A stretch of 64,000 nt of DNA. It comes from Capra hircus. Lineage: Eukaryota; Chordata; Mammalia; Artiodactyla; Bovidae. The stretch spans positions 60,717,362 through 60,781,361 of the forward strand of contig NC_030826.1 of the NCBI RefSeq assembly GCF_001704415.2, given 5' to 3'. The notes beneath the pieces are model-generated. The model saw nothing but the letters and a program-made list of their open reading frames with translations. It was not told the origin of the DNA and searched no databases. Of the stretch, positions 13,401 to 28,400 are shown piece by piece; the stretch's first letter is position 1, and every line of letters begins with the position of its first letter. The position numbers and the translations under genes are program-made.

Positions 13401-16400
13401 AATGCTAATTATGTTTCAAGTTACATGTGCAGTCAAGAGATACAGGGCAACATCAAGCTACAGTGAGAAGCATTAGGGAAATTTGCGTCAGGAATGCATG
13501 AGACGGAGGTCCAAGCAGGGAGAGATCTGGGCAAACCCTGGCGGGGAATCGGATGGGAGCCGAGGGAGCGTGCACTGAAGGAGAAGGCGTCATAGACACC
13601 ACAACATAACGTTATAATCTCCACAATTCAACAGTAATTATGATCAGCCTGTATGAAAATCAGGAGCTCTGCTGCAAACGCGAACGGCTGGAGAGGCATC
13701 GCCTTTACCCCTCTTCTGTCTGATTTCCCAATACGCTGTTTCATTCCCCAAGAATTCTGAGCTGGATTGCACTAAAAAGTATAACCCAGAAAAATGTGTT
13801 TACTTTATTGCATTCCAAGAACTTGCCAACTGTTAATGGAAGGTCTTGGGACCAATCTGCATGCTTGAATTAATAAGCCTGCAACAACTGTGACTGATAC
13901 AGCACCAGGCAAGCTCGGCTGGCAGAGCCAGGCTGGCTAGATTCAAAGCCTGGCTCTGCGGGTACTCGCCCTGACACCTCAAACAGGCTATATTAGTGTA
14001 GTGCACCTCAGTTTGACCGTTTGTAAAAAGCAGTTCATTTTAGTATGAACTTTATAGGGTTTTTATGAAGCTTTAATTCATTTACATTTATTATAAAAAT
14101 ATTAAATATAAATCAAGCACCTGGAAAATATCTGACAGGTAGCACCTATGGTATTTCAGCAAGTTTCAGACACCCTCAATTTCAGAACGTGCCACCAGGG
14201 AAGAAACAGAAAGAAACAATGCTGGCATTTGAAACATGACCTCCTAGCGTTTATGACGCATGCTCGTTTCAGATGCATTAAAAGTTGATGAAATGTATTC
14301 ATTTTAGAATCAGTGAAATAATGATCCTATTAACTCATGCAATACCTTTGATACTTGTATGGTTTGTGTGCATACGTGTTAAGCTGTGTCCAACTCTTCT
14401 GCAACCCCGTGGAGTGTGGCCCACCAGGCTCCTCTGTCTATGGGAGTTCCCAGGCAAGAATGCTGGAGTGGGTTGCAGTTTCCTTCTCCAGGGGATCTTC
14501 TGGACCCAAGGATGGGACCTATGTCTCCTGCATTGGCAGGTGGATTCTTTACCCCCGAGCCACCTGGGAAGCCCAACAATTGCATTAAAAAAAAACACAT
14601 TAAATAAAACAGAATATGTTTTTTTCCCAAAACCCCCCACATGTGTAGTGTTCTAGGCATGAAAACAGAAATTTCTAGATTCTTATACCCAAGAATATCT
14701 GGAAATTAACGCACTGTGTCGTTTATCTCAGAAGTGAGGGGCCGTCTGTAGCATAGATTTGTTTCTGACAAGCGTATTTGTCCTATCGCAAGTGTTTTCT
14801 ACTTTGAAAAATAGAGCTATTTTCAATCTCATTACAACTGATATTAACTTAGCACATTTTTATGCCTATTTTTAGACCTCTACAGGGATCTTGAAAGCTG
14901 TTCCAACCAGGGCATTGAGAATTACGGTGTTTCCATGACAACACTGAATGAAGTGTTCTTGAAATTAGAAGGAAAATCAGCTATTGATGAATCAGGTAAT
15001 AAATAATTTTTACCTTGAAATTTCTCTTTCTGTGCTATATTTTGTCCTGAAAACACACTTGGAATGATGAAGTGACATGATTTTTGAGTTGTTATGATTC
15101 AATATGATCTTGGAAAAAGTTAGAGCAGATGAGAAGTCTATTTCTTGTTTTCTTCCCTCTTCTCTCAATACTGGTCTCATCTCTTGAATTCTGTATTTTG
15201 TCCCAGACATTTTACTAAGCCCGTGGAACACAGCCGCGTACAGAGTAGGTCTTCATGCGGCAGACATAAATATGCAGTATAGTGTGTTTTGAATGTAACT
15301 GCTATGGATAAAAGAAAATTAGAATTGTAAGTTGAAAGTCGTTTTCTTGACATATTTGAGGATATTATTTCACTATTGGCCTTCTCTGGTGGCTCAGTGG
15401 TAAAGAGTCCTCCTGCAATGCAGGAGGCCCGGGTCCGATCCCTGGGTCAGGAAGACGCCCTGGAGAAGGGAATGGCAGCCCTCGGGAACTTCACTGCTGC
15501 TGTTGAATGGTTCGCTGTCAGGCTAGTTGTTACTCCTTGGAAAGCTCTCTGCCTTTCTTCTCCAGCTGCTCTAAGACGTTTCTTTTGTCTGGTTTGCCTT
15601 CATCCAATGGGTTTCGTCTTGCCTACGCTCTCGTCTTCTTTCCATGTTTGATTGATCAGGTGGGAAGTCTTTTTTATATACTCGATAACTTTTTTAAGTG
15701 GTGTAATTCACTTTTAGGGAACATACATTCAAAGCATCTAGAGTTGATCAATTTCGCTAGGCTTCTCTTCCAAAAGAGGTAACTTATCTAGTTTTCAGGC
15801 TTCCCTTGTGGCTCAGATGGTAGAGAATCCAGCTGCAATGCAGGGGACCCGGGTTGGATCCCTGGGTTGGGAAGATCCACTAGAGAAGGGATTGGCAACC
15901 CACTGCAGTGTTCTTGCCAGGAGAATACTCCCAGGCTCACACGGACAGAGGAGCCTGGCGGGCTACAGTCCGTGGGGTCACGAAGAGTCAGACATGAATA
16001 AGCAGCGTTCACTTACCTCGTTTTCAGCTATGGCTGTTACAAGTATTGTCTCAACCAATTTCATATTCTTCTGTTCCTCATATTCCTTCATATTCCCCTT
16101 GGTCAAAAATACTAAGGTAGTTTATCTCTGGCAATAGATTTTTCCAGGCTAAATATGGATTTCTGTCCATTATGTTCTCTGGAATGAATTCAGTCCTTTA
16201 AAGCTCCAGATACAGAGCTTTTTTTTTTCTTTTTTTTTTCAGAAAATACAAGATTTCCTTTTATTAAGTCGTTACTTCTTGTTCCTGTATTGTTGTCTTT
16301 ATATCTTTTTATTTTTTTCCCTCTGTCCCTGTTTCCTTAGCAGTTTCTCTAGTGGTGCCCTGAATTAGATTATTTGCATCTTTGCCCAAGACTCTCTCCT

Positions 16401-19400
16401 CTGACAACAATTGTTGAAACGAAGATCCTAGGAAAGTCTAAATGATGCACGTTGGCATCACTGACTCAATGGATGTGAGTTTGAGCAAACTCCGAGAGAC
16501 AGTGACGGACAGGGAGCCTGGTGTGCCGCAGCCCACGGGGTGGCGGAGAGTCGGATACGACTGAGCGACTGAACCACAGCAAACGGCTGTTTATAAATGG
16601 TTGCTTTCATCCTTTGTAGGACCTGGAGTTCGGGAGCAGTTACAGAGTGGCAGGACCAATGCCACAGGCAGCCTTGCTGAGCCGGAACAGGTCGTGTCGT
16701 CCTTCAGTGAAGCAAACAGCTCGGTCAGCGGCCTGGCCCTCTGGAGGCAGCAGCTCTGTGCGGTAGCCAAAGTCCGCTTCCTGAAGCTGAAGAGTGAAAA
16801 GAGAGCCCTGCTCGCCATGTGAGTACCTGCGAGTTTCAGACTCATGTGAGCCGTGTGCTGTCAACAGCGTCAGGAGAGAAGAGCTGCCGTGAAAGAAGCT
16901 CCAGCAGCTGCATCTGGTCTTTGTAACACAGAAGCCAGGGTTTCTTTAGCTTTTCATTTCATACTGGAGCGTGCTGTTGTGTCGCTAAGTTGAGCCCAGT
17001 TCTTCTGTGACCCCGTGGACAGAAGCCAGGCTCCTCTGCCCGGGGGATGTAGCCAGTGAACAGCACTGTGACTGTTTCAGGTGGACAGTGAAGGGACTCA
17101 GCCACGCACACGCGTGTCCACTCTCCCCCAACTCCCCTCCCACCCAGGCTGCCAGGTGACCCTGAGCAGAGTGCCCTGTGCTGTACAGCGAGCAGTGTGC
17201 TCGTGTCCACCCCAAACAACCAAGCATCCCTCCCCTTCTTCCTCCCCTCTGGCAACCATAAGTTCACACAGAAATCAATTTTAATTGCTTTGGTGGATAT
17301 GTAATTAAACCAGATAAAGTCTGGGATTTTTCTTTTAATTTTGACAGAATCTGCTCTGATCAAAGGGTTGAAGTAGTTTTTCAGAAGCTTGGAAGTCAGG
17401 CCCTAGGTCCTAAGGACTTGCCTCTTTCCCTGGAGCGGCTCTGTGGCTGTTCTTATTTCAGCACAAAATTCAGGTCATTTCCTGGAACTTACCTGTAGAG
17501 CTCCAGGCCCTTTGTTAAGTGATTCCTTGCATGAGTCCTCTCTCTACCCAGGACACATATTCATTAAAAAATATTTGTGAGTGCTCCTGCATAACACTCT
17601 CTGCTGAATGTCTTATCAAATAAACACTTATCGAATAAACCAGACATGAGATTTGGCTTTGGAGGGTGATTAGAAGTACACTAAAGAAGCATAACACAGC
17701 AGCCAGGAGATGGAAGCAGCCTAGATGTCCGTCGACAGGTGAATGGATGAAGAAGCTGTGGTCCCTACATACGATGGACTATCACTCAGCCATAGACAGG
17801 AATGAATCTGAGGCTGTGCTAGCGAGGTGGATGAACTTAGATCCTTTATGCAGAGTGAAGGAAGTCAAAATGAGAAAAAGAGACACTGTCTATTAATGTA
17901 TATGTATATCTATGGAAAACCTGTTCGCAGAGGAGGAATGGAGACACAGAGACAGGAAGGAGAGGGCAAGATGAACTGAGGACAGCTCTGACACACACCC
18001 CCGCCGCGTGTGAGACAGAGAGCTGGCAGGAACTGCTGCGTGACCCGGGGACCTCCGCCCGGTGCCCTGTGGCAACCTAGCGGGGTGGGGTGGGGAGCGG
18101 GGAGAGGGAGGCTCCAGAGGGACAGGACCTGTGTATACTCATGGCTGATTCACGGTGTTGTACAGCAGAAACCAACACAACATTGTAAAGCAATTATCTT
18201 CCAATTAAAAAAAAAAAAGCGGAGTGCACAGTTAGACAATATCGTCAGCTGCAGCACTGAAACTGAAGTTGCTCAGTCGTGTCCGACTCTTTGTGATCCC
18301 ATGGACTGTAGCCTACCAGGCTCCTCAGCCCATGGAATTTTCCAGACAAGAGTACTGGAGTGGGCTGCCATTTCCTTCACTGGTACAAGAGAAATGATGT
18401 CCAAATGGGGCTTCCCAAAGAAGAATCTTATGTGAGAGAGAATTTGAATTTGGTGTAAGAAAATGGAGCATGCAGCTAAGGAAAGAAAGGAGGATGAAAG
18501 AGCAGGCAGAAGAAGCAGTTTGGAGCATGGAGATACGTGAGGAGAGAGGAAGAATTGGAATTAATTTCAGGTAGTTGACATCCTGCAGCACGGGATTTAC
18601 GAAAGAGTAAGAATAATGTTGATAATACCCTAAATAGAGCTAAGGAGTTTGGGCTTCATACAAAGTAAGGGACTAATGAGGTTCCTTTATTATTTTTGAA
18701 TGGGCGATTGGTATAACTAGGACAGAATGCCAAGAAACGTAATTGCGCAACCGTGCAGAAAGATCTGGAAACAGTAGGCACTGGAGACAAGGAAGAGAGA
18801 CATTGAGGGCAGTTGGAAAGAGGTCAGGAAAGGGCTCATTCAGGTCCAAATTTGCAAAGTAGGAGAGAGGTTTTGGAGGCAAACGGTAATGATGATATGA
18901 TAAGCAGAAAATTTCAGCCATTCGGAAAAGGGACATAAGGGAGAGAAATAAGCAGAAACAGACTGAAGTTCAAGCTCGAGCAAATGAGAAAACGTCATGT
19001 ACAGAAACTGGGAACAGGAAGGGGAGGAGGTTCAGGCCGTAGGACGCCTGGGCGCTGGCCTCGTGCCAGCTTGCAGCGTGCCAGGAAAAGATGGTAAGCA
19101 GGGCTGAAGCAGGACGGAGACGCGGGCACTAGAGAGAGGTTTCAGAGTCGTCCGCAGCCGACTTTGTCAACTGGAAAGAAGCGTTCAGAGGTGGAGGGGA
19201 GGTGGTTTAGAGACGCAGGGAGACCCAGGACGGGCCCACACGAGCCACCTCACGTCAGAAGGAAGAAAGGAGCGCGGGAGCGCGTTCATGCGCTCACCAG
19301 TGTTCGTGACATCTCTGTTTTCCCACTGTCACCTGCTTGACCTGGAAAATCCACAACGGCTGCTGCAGATGAATTGTTTTCTTCTCCATTTCCTCCTTCA

Positions 19401-22400
19401 GATTACTGCTTTTCGGCATTACCTTTGGTCCTCAGCTTTTGGAGCATGTGTCCTATCGGTTACACCAAGAAAGCTATTCTTGGGGACTGTCTCCGAACAT
19501 GTACTTCCTCTCCCCGGGACAACCACCTCGAGCCCCGCTGACCCGCTTACTGGTCATCAACAGAACAGGTGAGCGTGGGGCTGGACACACCGGCTCAATG
19601 TTGATTCGTGTTGAGAGACTCCCCTAGACCATAGGGCCCACGAGGGGAAAAGGAGTTCTGTATGTTTTAGAAAAGTGTAGGTGAGGCCAAACAGGAAACG
19701 AATTCCAGAGTGAAAAATGCAAGGTCGGGAGTGTGTTTTTAAAAATGCATTTTGCAAGTTTACTCAAACCCTAAAGCATGTTGCACACAGCAGCCCAGGG
19801 GAATTTAGGAAAGGGGTTACTCACTGGTTTCTGAGGTCGTTCTATAGCATTTTTTAAGTATTGTGCAGTTGTGAGCTTTTCTAAGATGGCAGTTTAATAC
19901 GGTCGAGGATTTGAACGTTAATTTTAAGTAGCAGTTGCACACAAACAGAAATGATAGGTAAATGCTTCAGCTGTAGGGAAAGCAAGTCTGACGTTTCCTT
20001 GACGCCAGAATGGATTTTAGTCCCACGGCATTGGTTCTGCCCTTGTAAGGAAATCCTTAAGTGTCCTTATTATGGTATGCTTTGAGTGACATCATTTAGT
20101 GTTTTAAAAAATATTCCTTTTTGTGTTTTCCTTCATTTTTGCTTCTTTTGATCTTACCCGCATGATAGGGTCAAGCATTGATGACTTCATACATTCACTG
20201 AGGCACCAAAACATCGATTTAGAAGTGGACGCCTTTGGAGCAAGAAATGGCCCCAATGAGTCATCGTACAACGGGGCCATCACTGTGACCGGAGATGGCA
20301 AGGTATGCGGGGCTCTGCTGCCCAGCTCATCGAGGACAGGCAGGAACGTGGGGTTTGAACAGTGCATGCCCACTGACACAAGCGGACGGGACAGCTCTCG
20401 TTTTTAGAGGGTGATTCATTCTGCACATTCTTTGTTTGTGAACTGAACGTATCACATCCTGAAGCAAAGCCTACCGCCGTGTTTAAGTGAGGTTGCATTA
20501 GGGAGTTTTATAGTGAGTGCTTAAAGTGAAAGTCACTCTCTCATGGCTAACTGTTTGCGACCCTGCATGAAATTCTCCAGGCCAGAGTACTGGAGTGGGT
20601 AGCCTTTCCCTTCTCCTGGGGATCTTCCCAACCCAGGGATCGAACCCAGGTCTCCCGCATTGCAGGCAGATTCTTTACCAGCTGAGCCACAAGTGTTGCT
20701 GCTAAAAATCATGTGATGTGTTTTGTTTTAGTTTAGGCATAAATAGTCACACAGCTAACGCTGTTGCAGTTGGTAGGGATCTAAATACTGAACTCCTTGC
20801 CGTATGTTGGGAATTGATTGAATAATATGAGTGACAGTTCACGACACTCACTGCTTTAGCCTTCTTGTGTTGTCCATAATTTGAAAGCTTCTCTACCATG
20901 TACTTTCATTAAATTTTATATTTGCTTTCTGAGGACTTAGAATGCATATTTGCTATGCTTTAGGATCCCAGATTTTCAATAGCATGTAACACCAAAAGGC
21001 TGAATTGCTTTCCTGTACTCATGGACATCATTAGCAATGGGCTACTTGGAATGCTTAATTCTTCAGAACACATTCAGACGGACAGAAGCACGTATTTTGA
21101 GGTAAGCATAGTATTATCTCACTTTCGTAGGTCTTGAGACTCTGATGCTGGGAGGGATTGGGGGCAGGAAGAGAAGGGGACGACAGAGGATGAGATGGCT
21201 GGATGGCATCAATGACTCGATGGACATGAGTCTGAGTGAACTCCGGGAGTTGGTGATGGACAGGGAGGCCTGTCGTGCTGGGATTCATAGGGTCACCAAG
21301 AGTTGGACACGACTGAGCGACTGAACTGAACTGAGCGGAGACATTTTCAGGGAAATACTTGAAATGCTGAAATAACAGGGTAGTTTTTATGAACTTATTC
21401 TTGAATGTTTATGTTTTATATGCAACTAAATTACATATATATTTATATGTACACACATGTGTATACATACACATGCAATATTTAGCAATCATTGCAAAGC
21501 ATTGTAATTTTAATTGGATGACAAGGCCAATGAGTGACAGAAATACAATTAACTGGGAAAAAATGATGAATTTTGGGCTTAGATCCGTTACCATCTGTGG
21601 CCCTCAGTAGTAGGACCTAGTTAAACAGCCAGCATCTTAAATCCCAGGCTTTGTGACCTTGTAACAACTGAACTTTTGTAGGTCTAGATTCAACAATCCA
21701 CCAAAAAATGCAGATAAAAAGCTCATCCTGGGGCTTCCCTGGTGGCTCAGTGGGTAAGAATCTGCCTGCAATGCAGGAGACATGGGTTTGACCTCTGGTC
21801 TGGGAAGATCGCACAGGCCACAGAGCCACTAAGTCTGTGGCCACAAGTACTGAGCCTGTGCTTTAGAGCCGGGAGCTTCGAGCCCCAAGCCCATGCGCCC
21901 GAGCTCCACAGCAGAAGCCACCGCAGTGAGAAGCCTGTGCATGGCAAACAGAGAGGCGCCCAGGCAGCAGCAAAGACCGGGCACAGCCACAGATAAAAGC
22001 AGACGGGGAGAATCATAAGGGAAGACCGAAACTCGATCACAAAGCTCCCTTAAGAAGGAAACAAGGCCATGTTGGCAGGAGGTGTTGGGGCTGGGTTGCT
22101 ATAAGACAAGTGGCGGGGCACATGGAAAACCAGAGGCGCTCTGAGGTAATTGCAGAGGTAATTTACCAGAGGTAATTGCACGTACTCTCATTATTGAGGT
22201 TAGTGCTGTTTCTCTTGGGAATTCTTCAAGTTTCCATTAAAGAATGTTCAGCTGTGACTAGACCAGGGACCGGCTGAATCAGAACTAGAAGACGCGCGTG
22301 TGTAAAACACGACTGGCCGGCCATGCCCGGATCCCGAGTCAGACGCTCACAGGGGGTGACAGTGTGCAGGTCCATATCTGCGCGCCACCCCTTACGTCCC

Positions 22401-25400
22401 TCTCTGGTGAGTCGCCCTTTGCCTCCTTTAAATGACGCCTCGGGCATACTCTGTAGCTCACGGGTCACTTTCTGTTGTCAAAAACTACTCCAGTGCTGTC
22501 CAAAACCTCAAGTTCTTGTCCAGTTCAAAGACTTAGCAGCAGCCTCGCGGGCGCGGCCCGGGTGGGCTGTCGGCGGTGAGAGGCGCACGTTCCTCCCCTT
22601 CAGCAGTCTGCCCTCTTGGAGCCGAGAGGAGAGTGGCCTCGGTCTGGAGCACGCCTTGCCCCTCCTGAGTAAAATGCGGCGGGTGCTGGCAGTGTAGATG
22701 GACAAGGACGAGGTGCTGAGGGCTACCCGGGCGTCGGGCTGTGGCTGCCCCGGTCTCCTCTGCTTGCGTGGTGGGACCTGTGTGGTGTCTAGGGGAGGGT
22801 TTAGCTTGGACCCCCGGCCCTCCTGGAGATGAAGACCCACTCAGCCTTGCAGAACAGAAGTCCCCGCGGGCTGCGGGAGAGACCTTCACACCATCCTGCT
22901 TCCAACGGGTTTTCACTGTTTAATGTGCCGTCGGTCAGGTAGCGGGACAACTGTGTCTCGTGGGTCTAGAACCTCTAAGTTAGGGTTTACCCCATAAAAT
23001 TCAGCTACTTAAGAACACTTTGTAATATACAAATATAAGTAAAATATAACTTGCTTTCATTTCTTAGAATACATTTTAATGTTAAAATAGTTTAAATTTG
23101 CCGGTAATTTAAAATTTAAATAGTTTGAATTTACCAGTAATAAAGAAAATGCATTAATCTTCAAATAAATATTTTGAAACTTTAAAGAAGTTATATTTAG
23201 TAACAGTTTTATCACTGCAGTGTCTTACTTTCGGAGTTAAATTATGTGGTAACTTTAAAAAAAATGGGTTTACTACAAAATGTTTGCTACCTACCAGCCT
23301 AGCTGGCCTTGGGTACCTGCGTAGATAATTTCTCTTAGCGTGAAGCCTGTCGATTCCTCCCCGCCCCCACTCCTGGTCTGCTCCAATTCTGCAAGCCCAT
23401 CTGCCTTGAGTCTAAAGCACAGAGCTCGCTTCCGACCCCACTCATGACTTGAACCGTCCATCAGAGTGTCCTGAAGGGTCCCCCACTGGCCACTGTGCAT
23501 GCCCCCGCCTGACCAACCACCCAACTGGCATCAGGAGTCTCCGTGGGCTCCTCCAGGCCAAGCTCTACACACCCTGCCCGCGGATCCACGTCCTCTAACA
23601 CGGACAGAATGTGATGTTTATGAACCAAGTTTTGAGTGAGGGGTCAGCCATTGAGACTAATTGTGACTTTTCCATTCCCAAAGAGCATCCTTGGTTGCTC
23701 AGAGGGTAAAGAACCTGATGCAATGCAGGAGACCTGGGTTCGATCCCTGGGTCAGGAAGATCCCCTGGAGGAGGGCATGGCAACCCACTCCAGTATTCTT
23801 GCCTGAAGAATCCCATGGACAGAGGAGCCTGGTGGGCTAGAGTTCACGGGCTCGCAAATAGTCAGACATGACTGAGCGACTAACACACACTAAAGATATT
23901 CCAGATCTGGAAAGCCAGCAGGGGTGACCACAGGCAGAGATCAGAGACGCTGAGGTGGACCTGGGTGCACTTTCGTCCCCTTATCTCAGCATGTGCCTCC
24001 CTATTCAGGCAGTGCTGACCTGCTGCAAGAGCTCAGAGGGGCCCTCCGTTTAGGAGGGGCTGAGAGAGTGTAAGCGGCTCTCAAGGCTCAGGGTCCCGAC
24101 CTCAGACGATGAGCAAAGCAGTGAGGCAACCAGTCACCAATGAGAGCAAGGCTTCAAGCCAAACCCAAAGCCCTCTTTAACCTGTACAGGACTTTGAGCC
24201 ACTTTAACTCAATGCTTTTATGCGGAGTGTGGGCTGACCATTTTTCTCCAAGCCCAGACACCTACCTACTCAATAATTCATACCCCCCGGCACTTTGAAG
24301 GCATTTGAGCTTTCTCCGTTATGTTGAACGAGAGAAATGATTCCTTCTACATGTTGAGCTGAACTGACTTGGTCTCAGGTTCTGAACATAGCGGAGTAGC
24401 TCCCCCGTTGACAGCCCAGGACCTCTGTCTATTAAAATGTCAGCCTCAGTGCAGTCAGCGTAGAGCTGGGAGAAGAGGCTGTGTGATTACTCCTCCCTTT
24501 GTTAACCATGGGGGTCTAGTCAGTTCACGCGATGCGATGGAGTTCGCTTCTTTGTGAATCAATCAGGATGCATATTAAAATGTCCCAGCCGCTGTAACAC
24601 ACGACCAAAGACGCAAAGTTGCAAACAGGACCTTGAGAAGTGCTCTGGGTAGTTAGACCGCTTCACGCATTGAAATGATTTGGTTTATAGATAGTATAAA
24701 TGAAGTCTATATCTGACCACCGTCAGCTGACGTGTCCGGCATGATTTCAGGAGGACGCGTCTTACGAACACGGGTACCTGGGCATGGCCTTCTTCTGGAT
24801 CCCCGGGGTGGCCTGCTTCGCTCCGTACATCGCCATGGGCAGCATCGGTGACTATAAAGTAAGAGCAGCTATCTGGCCGCGCCCTGCTCCACACCCTGTA
24901 ACACCCACACGGAAAGAGTGAGACGGGATATATGCATGCAGACAGACGACTGAGTCACTCCGCCACATGCCTGAAACCAACACGACATTGTCAATCAACT
25001 ATACCCCCATATAAAATAAAAATTAATAAAAGCCGAGAAATGAGAAAAAATGCAACAAAAGGGATTAAGTAAAATTTCTCAAAGTTTCCTTCCTGACGGA
25101 AAAAAATGTTTCCTATACTAAGTAGTAATGATAATAAAAAGCAAAAGTCCTTATTTGTTCTTTTATATTTTTTTATTGGAGTATAACCGCTACACCACGT
25201 TGTGTTGGTTTCTGCTGTATAAGGTGATTCAGCCGTATGTACACATATATCCCCTCCTTCCTGAACCTCCCCCTCCCCACGCCACCCCTCTCCTCTCCCC
25301 CTTCCCCACCCCTCCCCACTCCTCCCCCCCCCCTCCCACCCCCACCTCTGCCCTGGGTCACTCCAGAGCCCCGAGCTGAGCTCCGTGCGCAGCGCAGCAG

Positions 25401-28400
25401 CTCCCGCCAGCTCTCTGCCTCACACACGGTAGTGTATATGGGTCAGCGCTACTCTCCCAATTGCTATGTTCTTAGCACCCCGCGACCACGCACGTATACG
25501 TGCATCGTGCACCTAATTTAAACAATGCTTGAAACAATGGCGGGTCAACCATTTGAATAAAAGCTGGGCGAATATACCGAAGATGCTATTTGCCTTAAAT
25601 GAGAGACCTCAGGAAGGGTAGCTCAGAAGGTACCATCAGCTGGCTGGGAACCGCGGATTCTGTCTGGCGGGTTCTACTTCTCTGCTGACACCATCCCATC
25701 CCCGTTCCAGACGGAGGCGAGGTTCTCCGGTGTAACAGCCCTAAGCAATGAACCAGAGTACTTTGGCTTATGGCTAGAAAGAGTGTCCCTTTAAAGCTTC
25801 TTTTTGCGAAGATTCTATAAAAATGTCAGGAACCCACGATAGACTTTCGCTGCATCCACGGTGCTTGCGTGCCAAAGAAGTTCCCTCCTCGCGTTTCCAC
25901 ATCCTTAGCGTCCTCCGCTGGGGTTCCCTCTGCACCGCTGAGCCTTGTGAAAGTTCAGCAGGTGCTGCTGGTGGACTCAAATCAATTTTCACTTACCCTG
26001 CTCTTAAACTATCCTTCTCTTGAGCAATTTCTCCCATAAGAAGCAAAGCAAGATGCCAATTATAAGTGTGCTGTTTACATTCGGCATAAAGCTTAAGAAT
26101 CTTCCAGGAAATTGTGCACCTCCTTCTCTTGAAACTCTGTGCAGCTTGCAAAGCTCCACAGAGTCAGAGGCATCAGTAGCTTTGACAAGAAAAGAATAAG
26201 AATCTTCTCACCGCCGCAATGCTGTGTAGATCCCTTCTTCCTGGAGACAAGGTGGCATACAGCATTATCAATGCCCCTGAAATAGGGCAAGTCACAGTGT
26301 CATTTGCTAAATTAGCATAATATATGAGAGACATAGAAACGAATGCTTTTGGGCTGCATATTTGCAATTTCTCCAGCCTAAACTATTCAAAAACTTTTGA
26401 CGATTCTTCTGCTTCTTTATCAGAAAAAAGTTCACTCCCAGCTGCGGATTTCAGGCCTCTACCCTTCCGCTTACTGGTTTGGGCAGGCGCTGGCGGACGT
26501 TCCCCTGTACCTCTCCATCCTCCTTCTAATGCAAATAATGGATTACATTTTTAGTCCAGATGAGTTTGTGTTTATCATTCAAAACCTGGCAGTTCAGGTA
26601 AGTGGCAAAAGTTATCAAAAGGCTTTCCTAGACTATTTTCATAAATGCAATTACATTATCCATCTTCAACCAGAGAACTTCCCATTATGTCTGTTATAGC
26701 TTAGTTCTGGAAAGCTGAGTTTAAGTTGTTGTTCAGTCCCTAAGTTGTGTCCAACTCTTTGCAACCCCACGGACTGCAGCATGCCAGGCTTCCCTGTCCT
26801 TCATCATCTCCAGGAGTTTGCTTAGATTCATGTCCATTGAGTCGGGGATACCATCCAACCATCTCATCCTCTGTCGTCCCCTTCTCCTGCCTTCAATCTT
26901 TCCCAGCATCAGGATTTTTTCCAATGAGTCAGCTCTTTGCATCAGGTGGCCCAAGTATTAGAGCTTCAGCAACAGTCCTTCCAGGGAATATGCAGGGTTG
27001 ATTTCATTTAGGATTGACTGGTTTGATCTCCTTGCGTCCTAGGGTTTAAAAATAAATTTGTATTTAGGTAGTGTTTACCTTAGGTGACTGTAATATTTCT
27101 ATTTTCAGACCCTGTGTATAATTGGCTATGTCTCATCTCTTGTTTTCCTGACATATGTGATTTCATTCATTTTTCGCCGTGGGAGGGAAAACAGTGGCAT
27201 TTGGTCATTTTTCTTCTTACTTGTAAGTATGCATATGGTGCATGTTATTTTATTTTTAAACTATTTTTAATAATTCTGAGAATATATATTTCAATCTTTG
27301 TAGTAAGCATGGTGGTAAATTAATATTGCTTTCAGAATGTTATACTTTGGTGAAACTGTGCTCTTTTTATTTTAGGTCACCCTCTTCGCCATTGTTGCTA
27401 ATTATCTGAATGAATACGGATTCCTAGGGCTGTTTCTCTGCACCATATTAATACCACCCTTCACACTGATTGGTGTTCTACTCATTTTTTCTGAGGTGAG
27501 TAATTTCACGTCTGTTCTGGGATCGTGAAACTTGCTGTCGTTGGAGAAAACCTTGGATATAATACAACGTATGTAGAGCCCTCAGCCGGTCAGCGTTCGG
27601 TGCCTGTCTTCAGAAGGTCATTTCACTTCCCACAGGCGAGGGTCACAGTCTCCAGGAGGAAGCCCCGCCATGCTTTATCAAGGTCAGGGGCAAAGGCAGC
27701 ATGGTGGAATTTTGCAGTTCTCTTGATCACTCTCACACCTGGGGGCAAAGGACCTACTGGGAGGTGGCAGAGATGCCCTTTTTCTGTTCATTCCGGACAC
27801 GTGAAGTTGAAGTTTCCTAAGGGATGTGCAGTGGGAAATGGCAAGTGGTCACTTGACATAGGAGCCTAAAATTCAGTGTGTGTGTTCAAAACAAAAGCTG
27901 AACCCCTGAGATTCACATGCTTATGAGTGATGTTTAAAGCCACAGGACTAGCCTGTATAATCTACAGAGTAAGCATTGTTAGATTGAAAAGAAGATGAAG
28001 CATTTGACTTTGAACTACAAACTTTAAAGATTGGGAAGAGGAGGACTCCACAAAGCAGTTTAAGAAGGAGCCTGTGAGGGAGGAGAAAGAAAGGAAATTT
28101 GTGCACCAGAATCTCATCTCTGAAATCCCCCTGAACACTTAGGATAAATAAGGATGTGTGTCGGATGGCAACAAAGCATGCTTCAAGAAGGATGGAGGGA
28201 TTCATCTAATGAGCGGTCTAGAAAGATGATAATTGAGAAGAAACTGCTGGGCTGGACCAGATTAGAGTCCTTGGTGATGTTCACAAGACAGGTATCAGTG
28301 GAAGGGTGGACACGAAAGCTCGGAAGGAGCGAGCTTGGTACAGAATGCAGAGTGAAGAGCTAGTGAGGTGGTTATAGACACATGGTTCTAGGAGCTTTGC